Positions 18,910 through 30,231 of a DNA stretch of 64,000 nucleotides are shown piece after piece (position 1 is the stretch's first letter; every line of letters begins with the position of its first letter). The position numbers and the translations under genes are program-made. Below the pieces are notes generated by a model that was not told the DNA's origin, ran no database searches, and saw nothing but the letters and a program-made list of their open reading frames with translations. The DNA is taken from assembly GCF_018446385.1 (NCBI RefSeq), contig NC_055988.1, positions 160,840,209 to 160,904,208 of the forward strand. Reading direction: 5' to 3'. This DNA is from Zingiber officinale (taxonomy: Eukaryota > Streptophyta > Magnoliopsida > Zingiberales > Zingiberaceae).

Positions 18910-21900
18910 TCAGCGAGCCAGCTTCCTCCACACTGTCCGGCCTCTGTTTATCTCAAGGCCGCTTCCTGACAATCTCAACAAGTGTAAGAATTCCTGTAGA
19001 TCTTGATCATTGACATGGGGGTCGGAGGCAACAGCCCCATTTGTGCGACCATCCTCTGGAACTTCTGGACCGGCAAGTGAATCCACAATATCACTGTGCT
19101 GGCATTCTCGCCGGTAATCAAGAGTGATCGTTTGCAACTCATGGGTGTCTATGATCTCTTGTGGTATGCTCTGCAAGAGTGTCACATGTATGAGAAAAGA
19201 TTAATTAGTTCTAAGGTGCTTAGGATAGAGTATAGAAGTGTATACTTCGAGGACCCATCCGATGTAGGTCACGTTGTTTACATGTTGGTTCATGTCCAAA
19301 TCAGCTCTCCTTGGCTGCGTAATTCAAATGGAAATGATCATATCAGCAAAGCAATATCAGATGAATCTTACGCTAGGACGATAGAATGTCCTACCACAAG
19401 CCCTAATCGGGAATATTGAGCAGGATCATCCAGTTTTGGAATTTTCTTTAGGCTGCCATTGTTTACCTCTGGAAATGACAATCTACATGGACAGAGTTAG
19501 TGGCATACTCACATCTAAATATACCAAATTTCTTCAGAAATGAGTGGTGTAGGAGAGGCCAAGTTAGAAATTATGCTACATATAAAAGATTAGTTTCGTC
19601 CTTGTAGCTAAAAGGAAATCCATGATAGTTGAAGGATAAAAAAGAAGACCCATTATCAGATGCTTACCTGGGAGTTTTTGGACAATGCACAAACACTTCT
19701 TCTCTGACTTCATCACTTACTCGTTGAAGCTTCCGGGTGTTTTGATTCATCATCACCCACTTGCTGAGACAAAATAAAGTGGGAAGTAATATCACCAGCA
19801 CTACCGAGAAATAAAATTACGAAATAGAACTAGTTATATTACTACATATTCTTCCTTCAATATAAAAACTTCCAACTGCTCCTAATTGACTAATGTTAAC
19901 CAGGCAAAATAAATTCACAAATACACTTGCATTTGTTGCAGCAACATCTTTGGCTCAAATAGGCTTGACTGTGATCGAGTGCCAAATAAATCCTATTTTA
20001 GATAGAAAGTTTCTGAACATTTTCAATGAAGTTTTCCATCATGATGGTTGGGATGGCAAATTTCTCAAAGGTGGAGCCTTTTCAAACCTAGTAAAGGTTA
20101 TAGAGTGCATTGAAGGTTGTAGGACACTAAAAGATGTGTAAAGAAGAGAGCTTTCTTCACAGAAAGGGTGTTTTTTTTTTCCAATTTGGCAAGCATTAGA
20201 AATGAAGTTTTCAGTGGAAGATTAAGGCATCTTAGTGAAAGTTTTCCATTTTTTATTGTACATTTGCTTTTGCATTATATAGAATTAGATTCTTCCAGTG
20301 GAAATTTTATGGACAAATTCATGTTAAATTGTTTGTTTATAATACAAATACACACCTTGGGATGGGTGACCTTTGCCATAAATATGAGAAATCTTGATTT
20401 CACTAAGTTGGTTGAATTTAGAGGAATATCACTACAGAGCAGCTAGTAGAGTTCTAAGGGAGGCTCTTGATGAACTGGTTGATAACTAGAAGGTTACAGA
20501 AAGGCTGGAGACATTCCCTAGCGTATGAGATGGTTGGTGCATGTAGAATGCTCAGGTGTCACAGTTAATCTCAGGACAACAAAGGGTAAAAAAATCAATT
20601 AGTTAACTATAGGAAAAGGGATCTTCGTTCGTGATCGAGTAACTCTATCGATCAAATTAGCTACACATGTGGCAAAAGGCGATTTGCTCGCCCCCAACGC
20701 CCCCGCCAACCCGTCCCCATGCCAACACGGAGGAGGTAAATCACGGGTGGCTACTAGCCATTAGTGCAGGTGGCAAGATATGAGGGGGAGGCATACTCGG
20801 ACACGCCGAGTTTCGAACCCAAAACCTCATGTGGCAACACCCCATGCCTTAACCACCACACCGCTCCGAGGGGACTAAAACTGTGTTGGGTAAAGTTTTT
20901 AACGTGATTGGCCTCACAGCAGAGCGGCCCCATACTCCAGAAACCCCCGAAGGGATTTTTTGGAGAGGCACAGTACCACACTGTTACTAAGAGGGCTCGG
21001 ACACGGCACCGCAGGCAACACTAATATGTTGCTAAGAGGGCTCGAACCTGGCACCTCAAGCAACAAGTGTCTCCGTGCTTGCCACTAGGACAGAGGCACT
21101 TTGACGATCAAATTAGCTACACATGGACTCGGATGAGGTGGAGTTAGGTACGTGGATTAGATGGTTTTAGTATGTGGTATTGTATATCAGGCTAAACAGA
21201 AGACTGTTCAGGATAAAAGGAGCAAGATGATTCTAGCATATCACCAACAATAATCATGCCTTATTCAACTAGGTGAGGTCGGGATTCTAGCATATCACCA
21301 AAGAATTTTAAAGAGCAATAAAACAATCTACTGTTCATATTGGGCACAATCGGCCTTTGATATGGCCCAAATGTTGAATAAATTGTATTTTGAATTTTTT
21401 TTTAGATGGTTTCTGATGTGATTTTATATGGCGACGGAAGGGGATACGAATTTCTCAGTAGTAGAGCATTTTAGAGCTTAGAAGACACTGAATAATATAT
21501 TTATAGATTATAGGAGGCCAAAAGATTACATAGAGAAGAGGATTTTTTTTTTTCTTGGGGAATAATGTTTTTTTTTTTGGTATCTATGGATTTCTGCAAG
21601 TGAGGTATTCTTCTTTTCTCCATCTGTATTGAGAAAAGTGTAGAGAGGATTGAGAGGTCTCTTATACAAGGTATGAATATTGGTTTGCCCATTTTCTTTG
21701 TACCTTTGCTCTCATATTATATAGACGTTCTCATATTATACAGACCTAGATTCTTTTCATAGATGTAGACTTACACCGAATTACATTAAATTACTATAAT
21801 CTTTTTGTGTGTTTGTGTTGTTAAAAAACTCTCTTGTGATGGAAGTTAATTTGCATTCTAGATGCTGAATTGGAAGCCACAAGTGTAAGGCTTGAGGCTA

Positions 21901-23834
21901 CATGATTCGAGCGAGTCATTAGAGCAATTTCCAATCTCAAATAGTGATATGAGAGGCACTTGTGACCTTGACAATATTCTCAACCTATTTAATTTCTCTA
22001 TGTTACTGTTATCTCATACAGATCATTTGATTTTACCCTCATAGAAAGAAAGACTAAACATATTTAGATGCTCTACTTTCTTGTGTATCTTAGTTTAGAA
22101 TACTGATCTTTGGCCCTTACCCTCATCTAATGCAAAGAAAATACTGGAACAAAATTGATGGCTTAATGGTCATTACAAAACAAATGAGACAGTTAATTAC
22201 TCTTAAGAAGACTCAATATCTGAAAAGAAAGCTATTATTTTGCTAAAACATATTTATGAACTTCTATTTGTGTTTCTCAAACACATTCATGAACTTGTCT
22301 TCTCTATTATTTTCTATTAAAAGCATGAACATTAAAGACAAGGAATAAAAAATATAATTTTGTGGGTAAAAATCATCAGTAACATACACTGTTGGGATGA
22401 AGGCATTGTTTGTTGTGGTGATAAATGATTGTATATAGGACTCGATCTAATCAAATTGACCAAACATGTATTTTTCTCCTATTGGCTGTAACCTAGGAAA
22501 ACAAATTGAATTTTGTTCACACTCGTTGATCAAAGAAACAACTGTGTCTTTGTCCCAATGGTACATGGGAATAGGTTGTGGAGTTTAAACACATAAATTA
22601 GACTGAAGTAGACCAAATTAAACAGATCAACCCCCAATTTAAACAAAGTCAAGTCTGTTGGTATTTGTAGAAAGTTGCAATCTGACCTAGTAGCTCTACC
22701 GATGACTTCACCAGAAGCCAAATCCTTAAGAATCCAATCGCGCCTTGTTCCCATTCTTCCATCACTTTGGCACCAGGTCTCTATCTCGATCACTTCACCC
22801 CTACAAAGAAGCATGATATTAGACCCAATCTGATAAAATGCAAGTAAACAAAAAAGGAGCATTTTCGAGAACCCACCAAGCAGGATACTTGTATACTTCG
22901 ATGTGCATTCGGGAAGTCACCCATATTAGGCCAAGCTTTCTCATAGTAGGAGTCGTAGCAAATCCATCAGTGGAAAAACCTACACTTTGTGCATGGCTGC
23001 CTCCTACTTCCTGAAAATGTGAAAACATCAAACACTGTAAGTATTGTCCTTGTCGCCCTTATCATTTTAGGATCCAGATAGTCAGGTAAACAAAGGGTAT
23101 GACTGAACAAGTGTTTAACAGAATTAAGAGTTAATCAAACAGATGGAAGAATTGATTAAGAAACACTTAGAACAGGAAGAACACAGGCCAAATCCCAACC
23201 GTATGTGGACAAAGTAAATTGTTCTTAGTGTAAATTGAAGATGAAAACGATTAGCATTGCTCAAGAAAAAGGATTAAAGAGAGATCCTACTAAACTCCAT
23301 CGTGGGCACAGAAAGGGGCGAAGGTACCTAAAGCAGTTATTGAGACGGAAGAACGGTTTCCGAAAAAAGAAAGACAGACGGCACAAAAAGTTTTTGCTTC
23401 CAGTAAATTGGGCAAAGAATAACAATCGGCGTAAAGTTGGGATCCCAAACCTGGAGAAGGTTGGCAATGGTCTCCACCGTAGCTGTCTTGTTGATCCCCA
23501 CCTCGTAGCATCTTATGATAAAACACTCCTTATACGACAATCCGTCAGGCAGCAGACTCCCAAGCCGCAACCTTTCGGCCAACCCCCTCTCTCCGACGCA
23601 TTTTTCTCCGGTGGCGGCGGCTGCAGCAACAGCCACCTCCAGCCCGGAGGTAGCTTTGCAGGCGCGCCGCACCTCCCCCCAGGTCCTCAGGCGGCGACAC
23701 TGGCGTGCTGGCGTCGCCTCGCGAGACCGGATCGGACCCAGTGGCGTCGAACACCGCAGCATCGCCGCCATCCAGCTGGACCTTCCAGTTGGTCCACGAC
23801 AACGAGACGCCAGCAGTCGCACCGCTCGCCTCAT
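18910..23834 (-). CDS. FATA: Oleoyl-acyl-carrier-protein thioesterase FATA
   Basis: Plastid enzyme that hydrolyses oleoyl-ACP, ending de novo fatty-acid synthesis and releasing oleate for export. Seven exons read on the minus strand: 23834-23451, 23010-22877, 22800-22687, 19763-19668, 19482-19395, 19314-19246 and 19170-18910. All introns are GT-AG and all phases agree, giving 1146 bp (381 codons plus TGA) with no stop. Family motifs: SYKE.FIIRCYEVG, NKTATVETIANLLQ, HAQSVGFSTDGF, WVTSRMHIE, ETWCQSDGRMGTRRDWILKD, KWVMMNQNTRKLQRVSDEV. The second hotdog domain carries the catalytic-site residues in LDMNQHVNN (Asp, Asn, His) and RRECQ (Glu, Cys). The N-terminus is Arg/Ala/Ser rich, as in a transit peptide. 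The second Met (23771-23769) is the better start: a TATAAA box lies at 23855-23850, only ~14 bp before the first ATG. That start gives ~360 aa, the usual length. Oddity: YKECF where relatives have YKEKF. Confidence 0.93.
20650..20880 (-). mobile_element. tRNA-derived SINE (in FATA intron 3)
   Basis: On the minus strand an A-box-like TGGTTAAGGCATGG (about 20850) and a B-box-like GGGTTCGAAAC (about 20815) are spaced as in a Pol III promoter. They are followed by GTGATTTACCTCCTCCGTG, GGGGACGGGTTGGCGGGGGC and CGCCTTTTGCCAC, the same 3' body as the plus-strand copies at 24635-25127. No clear target-site duplication was found. Confidence 0.65.
20960..21105 (-). mobile_element. Second tRNA-like unit adjoining the SINE
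   Basis: On the minus strand CTAGTGGCAAGCACGG (A-box-like) and GCCAGGTTCGAGCCC (B-box-like) lie about 45 bp apart, directly upstream of the unit at 20650-20880. GAGGGCTCG(A/G)A(C/A) recurs at about 20992 and 21038. It could be a distinct SINE or the head of a dimeric one. Confidence 0.5.
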
Positions 23835-23847
23835 GGCCCAACCGTCT

Positions 23848-23855
23848 GGTTTATA
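23848..23855 (-). promoter_or_regulatory. Possible FATA TATA box
   Basis: TATAAACC on the minus strand, 77 bp before the second in-frame ATG of FATA. If used, transcription would start downstream of the first ATG, supporting the Met at 23771 as initiator. The motif lies within sequence shared with the ~300-bp dispersed repeat. Confidence 0.45.
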
Positions 23856-24150
23856 GGATTCATGGGCGATAGGAACGATGACGTGATTGAATTTTCCTCC
23901 GCCCGATCGATTATGAACGGATGATAAGAGAAGAAGGCAAATTTGGGGCTGCTGTATAACGGGACGGTGTGGGTCAATGAACGGCCAATATTAGATCTTA
24001 GAAGTTGGGGCAATTAAACTCAACTGTAGTCATAGGTGTCATACTGTTTGTATTTAATGTTTAAGCAATGTGATTGAATTTAATATTTAAATTAGGCTGA
24101 TATATTAAATAGGTAAACCATTAAATACATCGAATGGAGTGTTTATGAAT
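23850..24150 (+). repeat. ~300-bp dispersed repeat, copy at the FATA upstream region
   Basis: The segment matches, in order, the units at 26060-26400 and 53740-54740. Shared phrases include TTTATAGGATTC.TGG, GATGATAAGAGAAGAAG, AGATCTTAGA, GTGTTTGTATTTAATGTTTAAG and TGATTGA(A/G)TTTAATATTTAAATTAGG. It starts just 5' of the FATA start codon, so the FATA 5' leader and core promoter fall in repeat-family sequence. Confidence 0.75.
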
Positions 24151-24360
24151 ATTTGGGTGGCGTTTGATTTAGGAATTTGGGAATGAGATAATAGATTTAT
24201 TTTTAAATTTTATGTTCAATTAATGAAAATGGAATTAAAATTTTAGAATGAAATCTAAAAATTTAGGTATTGATGAAACTCACATCCTTAGATTTTGATG
24301 GAAATGAAAATGAAAATTAAATTTTAGACAAAAATACGCTTAATATATTTATTTAATTTT
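24151..24360. other. AT-rich intergenic DNA
   Basis: GGGTGGCGTTTGATTTAGGAA near 24155 looks like the terminus of a MITE, but no partner terminus was identified. No gene. Confidence 0.35.
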
Positions 24361-24565
24361 TTTCGTATCATTTTCTTTCTATCATTGTTCTCTCTCATCA
24401 TACTTTCTCTCACCTATTTCTATCGTCATAATTTCTCTTTCCTCAATCTCTCCCACCATACACTATCTCTTCTCATTTCCTCTTATCATACTTTCTTTCT
24501 TTTCATTCTCTCTTATTATACTTTTTCTTTCTACATCCTCTCTCATCATGTTTTCTCTCTCATCA
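24361..24565. repeat. CT-rich low-complexity sequence
   Basis: Runs of TCTCTC(A/T)TCATACTTTCTCTC and variants. The same wording recurs at 24727-24915 and 25130-25265, between SINE pieces. Open frames here are Ser/Leu/Phe/His low-complexity translations and not genes. Confidence 0.7.
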
Positions 24566-24726
24566 GTGTTAACCTTGGGACAATTTGGCGGGGTACTGGA
24601 GCGAGTGTATTCGTCTTTTGCCAATATGTTTTCTCTCCCATCACCACTCGTGATTTACCTCCTTCATATTGGCCTTGGGACGGGTTAGCGGGGGTGAGGG
24701 GCGAGCGTAGTCGCCTTTTGCCACCA
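24566..24726 (+). mobile_element. Two truncated SINE 3' ends in tandem
   Basis: 24566-24632 (CCTTGGGACAATTTGGCGGGG ... GTCTTTTGCCA) and 24640-24726 (GTGATTTACCTCCTTCATAT ... GGCGAGCGTAGTCGCC) each repeat the 3' body of the SINE at 24902-25127, and each is followed by CT-rich sequence. Confidence 0.6.
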
Positions 24727-24901
24727 TGCTTTCTCTTCCATCACACACTCTTTCATCATTTTTTTTCTCATCACACTTTTTCTCTCATCATACTTTTTCT
24801 CTCTTCAATCTCTTCTATCACACACTCTCTCTTCTCATTTTCTTTCATTACACTTTCTCTCTCATTAAATTTTCTTTCTCCTCATTCTCTCTCATCATGC
24901 T

Positions 24902-25135
24902 CTCTCCCATCACGTCTTCTCGGGACAGTCTAGTGGCTATCGTATGAAGTGTTGTCATCATGAGATCTGGGGGTCGAATCTCGGCATAGCCGACGTAAAT
25001 GTCTCCTTCATGTGTCAATCACTATTCCAAAGGTTAATAGTCACCCATGATTTACCTCCTCTGTGTTGGCCCTGGGACGAATTGGCGAGGGGCATTGGAG
25101 GCGAGCATAGTCACCTTTTGCCACCATGTTGTCTC
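24902..25135 (+). mobile_element. tRNA-derived SINE, longest plus-strand copy
   Basis: A-box-like AGTCTAGTGGCTA (about 24930) and B-box-like GGGGGTCGAATCTC (about 24968) precede GATTTACCTCCTCTGTGTTG, GACGAATTGGCGAGGGGC and CACCTTTTGCCACCATG. With 17086-17175, 20650-20880 and 24566-24726 this defines one family in the window. The 3' side runs into CT-rich sequence. Confidence 0.65.
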
Positions 25136-25349
25136 CCATTGCACTATCTTTCCTCATTTTTTCTTATCACACTTTCCTTCTCTTTATTCTTTCCCATCAC
25201 ATTTTCTCTCTCATTATTTTTTTTACGTTTTTTTACATTCAATTTTTTCTCATATCTAATTTTTTCTCTTATTTCGTGTAAGGTTAAAAGAGAAAATTTT
25301 AATTTATTCTGATAAAAAATATTTAACTAACTAAATATTATGTTTAAAA

Positions 25350-25510
25350 ATGATATCCTATTGATGATAGTTTTCTCCACGGATTCAGGACCCTTGGGGA
25401 AAACCTGAAATGGAGACGAGGATCCCCGATTTATTCGAGGATGGGGGCAGCTTCAAGGATTTTTCGAAGATGGAGGCGGGTTCGGGGCAAGTATAGGGAT
25501 ACTATCTCTA
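25350..25510. repeat. G-rich 'ggggatgggg' type repeat, left part
   Basis: GGAGACGAGGATCCCCGATT, GGATGGGGGCAGC and CGGGTTCGGGGCAAGTATAG precede the AAT-rich tract. Matching wording (GGGAGCGGGGATGGG, GGGATGAGTATAGGATGGAG) follows it at 25770-25890. Together they look like one element, perhaps a hAT-type MITE, with the microsatellite inside. Confidence 0.4.
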
Positions 25511-25760
25511 TCCCCGAACCCGTCCTAATAAATAATAATAATATTAATAATAATATTATTAATAATATTAATAATATAATAATATTATTTTTTAAAATAT
25601 TAACAATAGTTTCATTAAATAATATTGATAATAATATTAATATTAAAAAATTTAAATATTAATAATAAAATTATTAATAATATTGATATTGATATTAATA
25701 TTAATATTAATATTATCATTAATACTAATAGTAAAATAATAATAATAGTATAAAATTAAT
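25511..25760. repeat. AAT/ATT microsatellite
   Basis: About 250 bp of imperfect (AAT)n, (ATT)n and AATATT repeats. No coding signal; open frames across it are artefacts. Confidence 0.9.
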
Positions 25761-26049
25761 TTCAAGAATGGGAGCGGGGATGGGTGTGGGGATCCTCATT
25801 GGTTTGGGTTCGGAGATTCTCCGAATCAGAAAAAGTGGGGATGAGTATAGGATGGAGGCGGGATGAGAATGATAAACCTATCCTGTCCCGCCCCATTATT
25901 ATTTTTGTGATATTATATTCATACTCATTCCTATTTCATAATAATAATAATATGCTTTTTCATTCTCATTTTGATTTTCAAAACAGAACCAAATAGCACC
26001 GTATACTTGTGTGCGATTCGAATTAATTTTTCTCAAAAGAATGACAAGT

Positions 26050-26400
26050 TTAGCATGATTTTGTAAAATGGAACGATGCGACATGGATAAATGAACGACC
26101 AAGATTAGATCTTAGATGCCGGTGCAATTCAACTCAATTGTAGCCTTATTAGGTGTTATAATATTTGTATTTAATGTTTAAGGAATGTGATTGATTTTAA
26201 TATTTAAATTAGATTGATATATTAAATAGATAATTGACTAAATTAAATATCTAATTGGATTAGACGAAGTATCTAAGAATTTATAGGACTTCTGAGCGAT
26301 ATGAATGAGATTGAATTTTTATCTGTCCGATGAGCGGATGATAAGAGAAGATAAGTTAGTGAGATGTTCTATAAAGAAACTGTGCGACAAAAGATGAATC
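26050..26400 (+). repeat. ~300-bp dispersed repeat, second dispersed copy
   Basis: Contains AAATGAACGACCAAGATTAG, AGATCTTAGATG, GTTATAATATTTGTATTTAA, TTTAATATTTAAATTAGATTG, AATTTATAGGACTTC and GATGATAAGAGAAGATAAG in the same order as the array at 53740-54740. Confidence 0.7.
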
Positions 26401-27280
26401 TTAAATAGAGTTGTCTTGAGTAGGGAACCTTTGATCCAGTATCCTGATCAAACCCTACCTATTGGTGGGGTAGACCGTGCTCCACTAGTTAAACAAGTAG
26501 AATCCAGTTCATCCTACAAATAAATTTACAGGACCTCTCCGAGATCTTAGATTAAAAGATCTGCTCTTAGTTGTCCTGGGTTTTAGACCAACTCATTTTT
26601 TTTTTTTCCTTATGTAAATTTTTTACTTAGCACACTAAAGTTCATCCCTTGGCTACCTAAAGCCCGGATCACCTCCTTAATTCTCTATGCTGAACAACAA
26701 ACGGTAGAACAGAAGCATAAACGTAGAGGAGAGAACGCACGATCGCACGGGAGAAAAAATAGAAGAGAAACTCACAATCTCGTAGACCGCCGCCTTCAAC
26801 GCCGCACTCCACCGACCTGCATCGTTGTTCTGGTGTTACTTGTTAGTAAGATAAATTTATTTATTCTCATTTCTATTTTCCAATGAAATTAGTATTCCCA
26901 GAGGAAAAAAAAAATCTTGATCAAAATTAATGGGTTAAAAAAAGTATTATTTTGTTTGATTTATATATGATATAATATTTTGATTGAGAAAACAATGATG
27001 TGACGTAATTAATTATCTGTATATATTATTTTTTTAAAAAAATGGAATTATTTTCTTCCCTTGACACATTTAACTACTTTTCACTACGTGATACCAATGA
27101 CGCACGTTAACAGTAAGAACGTCATTAATATTATTATTTACATTATATTTTATATGCATTATTAATATTATTATACTTATATAAATAACGACGTGCAAAT
27201 AAAATACATCGATAAAGTTTTTTTACCATGTACAATAGTCTTAAAATTATAGGAATTTCATGATGAACGTCTTAATCTTC
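26401..27280. other. Anonymous intergenic DNA
   Basis: No gene recognised. 26640-26830 is less AT-rich. 27060-27270 contains CACTACGTGATACC...GACGCACG and ACGTCATTAATATTATTA...ATAACGACGTG, a weak inverted arrangement suggesting a decayed small transposon. Confidence 0.3.
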
Positions 27281-27281
27281 G

Positions 27282-27708
27282 TTGCGAGAGATTTCATTGA
27301 CGAGGCGCACAAGAAGTCGCATCCTCGCATTCTTGACACTGATATCTAGGCTTGAGCATATGGTTAGCAATGATAGATGGAGGTTATACAGGTCTCGGGC
27401 GCGCCCGACTCGGAGGCCGGGACGTCAAGATCAAGGCAAAAGAGAAGGGGACAGAATTTGTGATGTCAGTGCAGGTCACGACAAGTGAGTCATGCGTGTA
27501 TAGCACCTCCGTTGGAAGTTCAGGGCAGCGAGAGGGTGGACTTGATGGGGTTAGATCCAGTTTTCTCAGGACCTTTAGAATTTGTTCTTTCATCGCAGAA
27601 ATAATTCCTTTGCTTTCAAAATTTCTGGATGTATTATCTGCTTTCGTGTTGAATTTGGGAAGGATTGATGAGAACATTGAGGACGAAGATATTTATCTTT
27701 TACCATAA
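27282..27708 (+). other. Unassigned open frames, about 430 bp
   Basis: Overlapping plus-strand frames (27282-27488, 27352-27708) and one on the minus strand (27384-27677) occupy this segment, which has more balanced base composition than its flanks. No motif is recognised in any frame. It could be a captured exon fragment or chance. Confidence 0.25.
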
Positions 27709-27796
27709 TATTTTGGGACACTATCTATTGTGAAAGATTAAGTGTTTGGATGGAGAAGTTTGATAGTGTTTTTGGGACACTATCTATTGTGAAGTT

Positions 27797-27991
27797 TGCT
27801 ATTCACATATTTTTATTAATGATAATATATTCTATATAAATAACATAAATAGAAAAAACACATAAAATAAAAAAAATACATAAAATACTAAGAAATAAAT
27901 GAATATTTTTTAATAATAAATATTCCCTAATAACACATAAAATACTAGGAAATAAATAAATATTTCCTAATAATAATTATTCCCTAATACA
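27797..27991 (-). repeat. 3' LTR of the decayed copia element
   Basis: AT-rich, about 195 bp, ending on the plus strand in CCCTAATACA next to the polypurine tract. It aligns with 38552-38791 but lacks about 20 bp at one end. Confidence 0.7.
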
Positions 27992-27996
27992 CCCCC

Positions 27997-29230
27997 TTAA
28001 GATGGTATCCCAGAAATGACATCAATTTTACTGCAAATAACAAACAACAGAGGTCGAGAAAGTGGCTTGGTAAGTACACCGACCAACTGATTCTCAACAG
28101 GAATATGACTAACTCGCAGTTTGGAGGATTGCATCAGATCACGAACAAAGTAATAATCAATAGTCAGATGCTTCATCCGAGAGTAAAAACACATGATTAG
28201 CCGAAAGATAGGTGACACTCAAATTATCAGTGAAAATCACAGCAAGCGTGGTAACTGGAAGAAGCAGGTCTATTAAAAGTGACTTAATCCATTGGATCTG
28301 AGATGTCGCAGAGGTAATATCGCATTATTCAGTCTTAGTCGAAGAGTATGCAACCGCGCGCTGCTTAGTAGATTTTTAGGAAACCATATTAGCATCCACA
28401 AAAAAAAACAAACGCACCTGTAGAACATTAATCATCCGGATCTCCTGCTCGATCCGGATCAGATAAACCATAAAGAGAAAGAGGTGTATCCACAAGAAGA
28501 TGAATGTCAAGATCTCAAGTACCATTGAGATATCGAAGTAGATACTTCACAGTGCCCCAATATGTCTCTAAAGGGCATGCATAAACTATGAGAGTCTGTT
28601 AACTGCAAAGGAAATATAAAGACGTACGAGTCATACGGAAATGTTGTAAGCCCCTAATCACTTGTCGAAACTTTGTTGTATCAAAAGATAAAGACTCATC
28701 ATGCAAAGTAAACGAGAGCCAACAACAATAGGAGTCAAGCATGTTGTGTTTGGAGATAAAATCAGTGACATATTTTTGTTATGACAAAAGAAGACCACTT
28801 GAGGTTGGGCGAACCTCAACATCGTAGAAGAGGAAAAGAATCCCAAGATCTTTAATCGTAAATTTTGCATGAAATTTACATATTATAACGACAACAAAAG
28901 AAGCATCACTCCTTGTAATGATTAGATCATCAACATATAAAAGGAAATAGATAGCAATACCATCCCAAAAATAAACAAATAAGGAAGTGTCAGCCTGAGA
29001 TATGACAAAGTCAATAGAGACTAAGAAGACGCGAAGCTCCAAATACCAGGCACATGGAGTCTGCTTCAAGCCATAAAGCGCCTTATGCAAACGACACACA
29101 TGATCTAGAAATTTAGCACTGCGCATACCCGAAGGTTACGCCATATAAACCTCCTCTGCAATACGACCATTAAGAAACACATTGTTGACATCAAGTTGGC
29201 AAAACCTCCACCCTCGATTCATAGCCAAAC
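27997..29230 (-). pseudogene. Copia RT and RNase H remnant
   Basis: On the minus strand: VCRLHKALYGLKQTPCAWY, then LYVDDLIIT with the RT catalytic YVDD (frame 29126-28779). Near the end is the copia RNase H tail (MKHLTIDYYFVRDL, HIPVENQLVGVLTKPLS; frame 28218-27997). The parts are in different frames, with many stops between them. Enough remains for a confident copia call but not for a lineage. Confidence 0.85.
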
Positions 29231-30231
29231 TAAGAACAATGTGTATTGTTATTGGATTAATAATAGGGATGAATGTATCATAAAAGTCAATACTAGAATG
29301 CTAATGAAAACTCTTTAATAAGGCGAACCATATACTGATCAATTGAGCCATCATAATTTGCTTAATGTAAAACACCTACCTGTTACCCACACGATTTTGG
29401 TCTAGCGAACGTAGGACAAGAGTCCAGGTCTGATTACATAGAAGAGCATCATACTCTTCGTGCATGACTTGTACCTAATTCGAATCTTTGAGCGTCTGCA
29501 TGACAAAGGAGGGTTCACATGGTTGTGGAAGACTAATATGAACAATATACTTTGGATTGGGTTTGTAGATGACATTTTTTGAGTGACTTTGCATGGGATG
29601 TTGGTTTAGAGAAGCGAGAGGGGGATAGAGAGGTGGTGGGCTAGAGGGTCAGTCACCATCATGTAGCGTGGACGACCCGACAGCAAGTGGCGGTGACAAC
29701 GACAATGATGACGACGGTGAAGAAGTCAGTTGCAGGTGGCTAGTACTAGTAGCAGGTTGCGGCACCGGTGCTGGAGGGTCCCACGAGAGGATTGGTGTGA
29801 CAAAGAGCTCACAGTTAGTGTATATTACTATGGACCCCAAGGAGGATGTGACAGTAAATGGAAAAATATGCTCCACAAATGTAATATAAAGAGTTACAAA
29901 GACTCTTTTGAGAGCGACACCATAGCATACAAGGCACTCTAGGTGAGAGAATAGTCAAGGAAGATACAAGAGGTTGACTTAGGATCAAGCTTGTAGCGGG
30001 AGTAGGGGCGCAACCGCGGAAAGTAGGGGCGCAACTACGGAAAGCATAGACACTCGAAAACTCGAAGCTTAATAATATCAGGAAAGATGGTGAACAATTT
30101 TTCAAAAGATGACATGTGGGAAAAACTGACCTCAGGCATGCAATTAATTAAATAGACTGCCACAGTAAAAGCATAAGGTCAAAAAGTGAGTAAAATAGAC
30201 GCTCTGTGCAACAAAGTGAGATTAGTTTCGA

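Larger units (their letters stand above)
19764..22686 (-). other. FATA intron 3 (2.9 kb, repeat-bearing)
   Basis: Bounded by a donor at 22686 (AG|GTCAGA on the minus strand) and an acceptor at 19764 (GTCTCAG). It holds two tRNA-derived SINE-like units (about 20650-21105). It also holds a short plus-strand open frame (19893-20141) that I cannot assign. All other FATA introns are below 450 bp. Confidence 0.8.

Noticed and set aside
19893..20141. 82-codon plus-strand open frame in FATA intron 3
   Set aside because: Reads like ordinary protein but has no recognised motif, no partner exons and lies antisense in an intron; noted, not called.
20800..20870. Functional tRNA gene suggested by A/B boxes
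   Set aside because: No cloverleaf or anticodon stem can be drawn; the body continues as SINE sequence shared with other copies.
23515..23924. Plus-strand open frames of 113-229 codons over FATA exon 1
   Set aside because: They are antisense shadows of the GC-rich first FATA exon.
24385..25312. Open frames of 70-182 codons
   Set aside because: Low-complexity CT-rich translation (Ser, Leu, Phe, His) with SINE pieces; not proteins.
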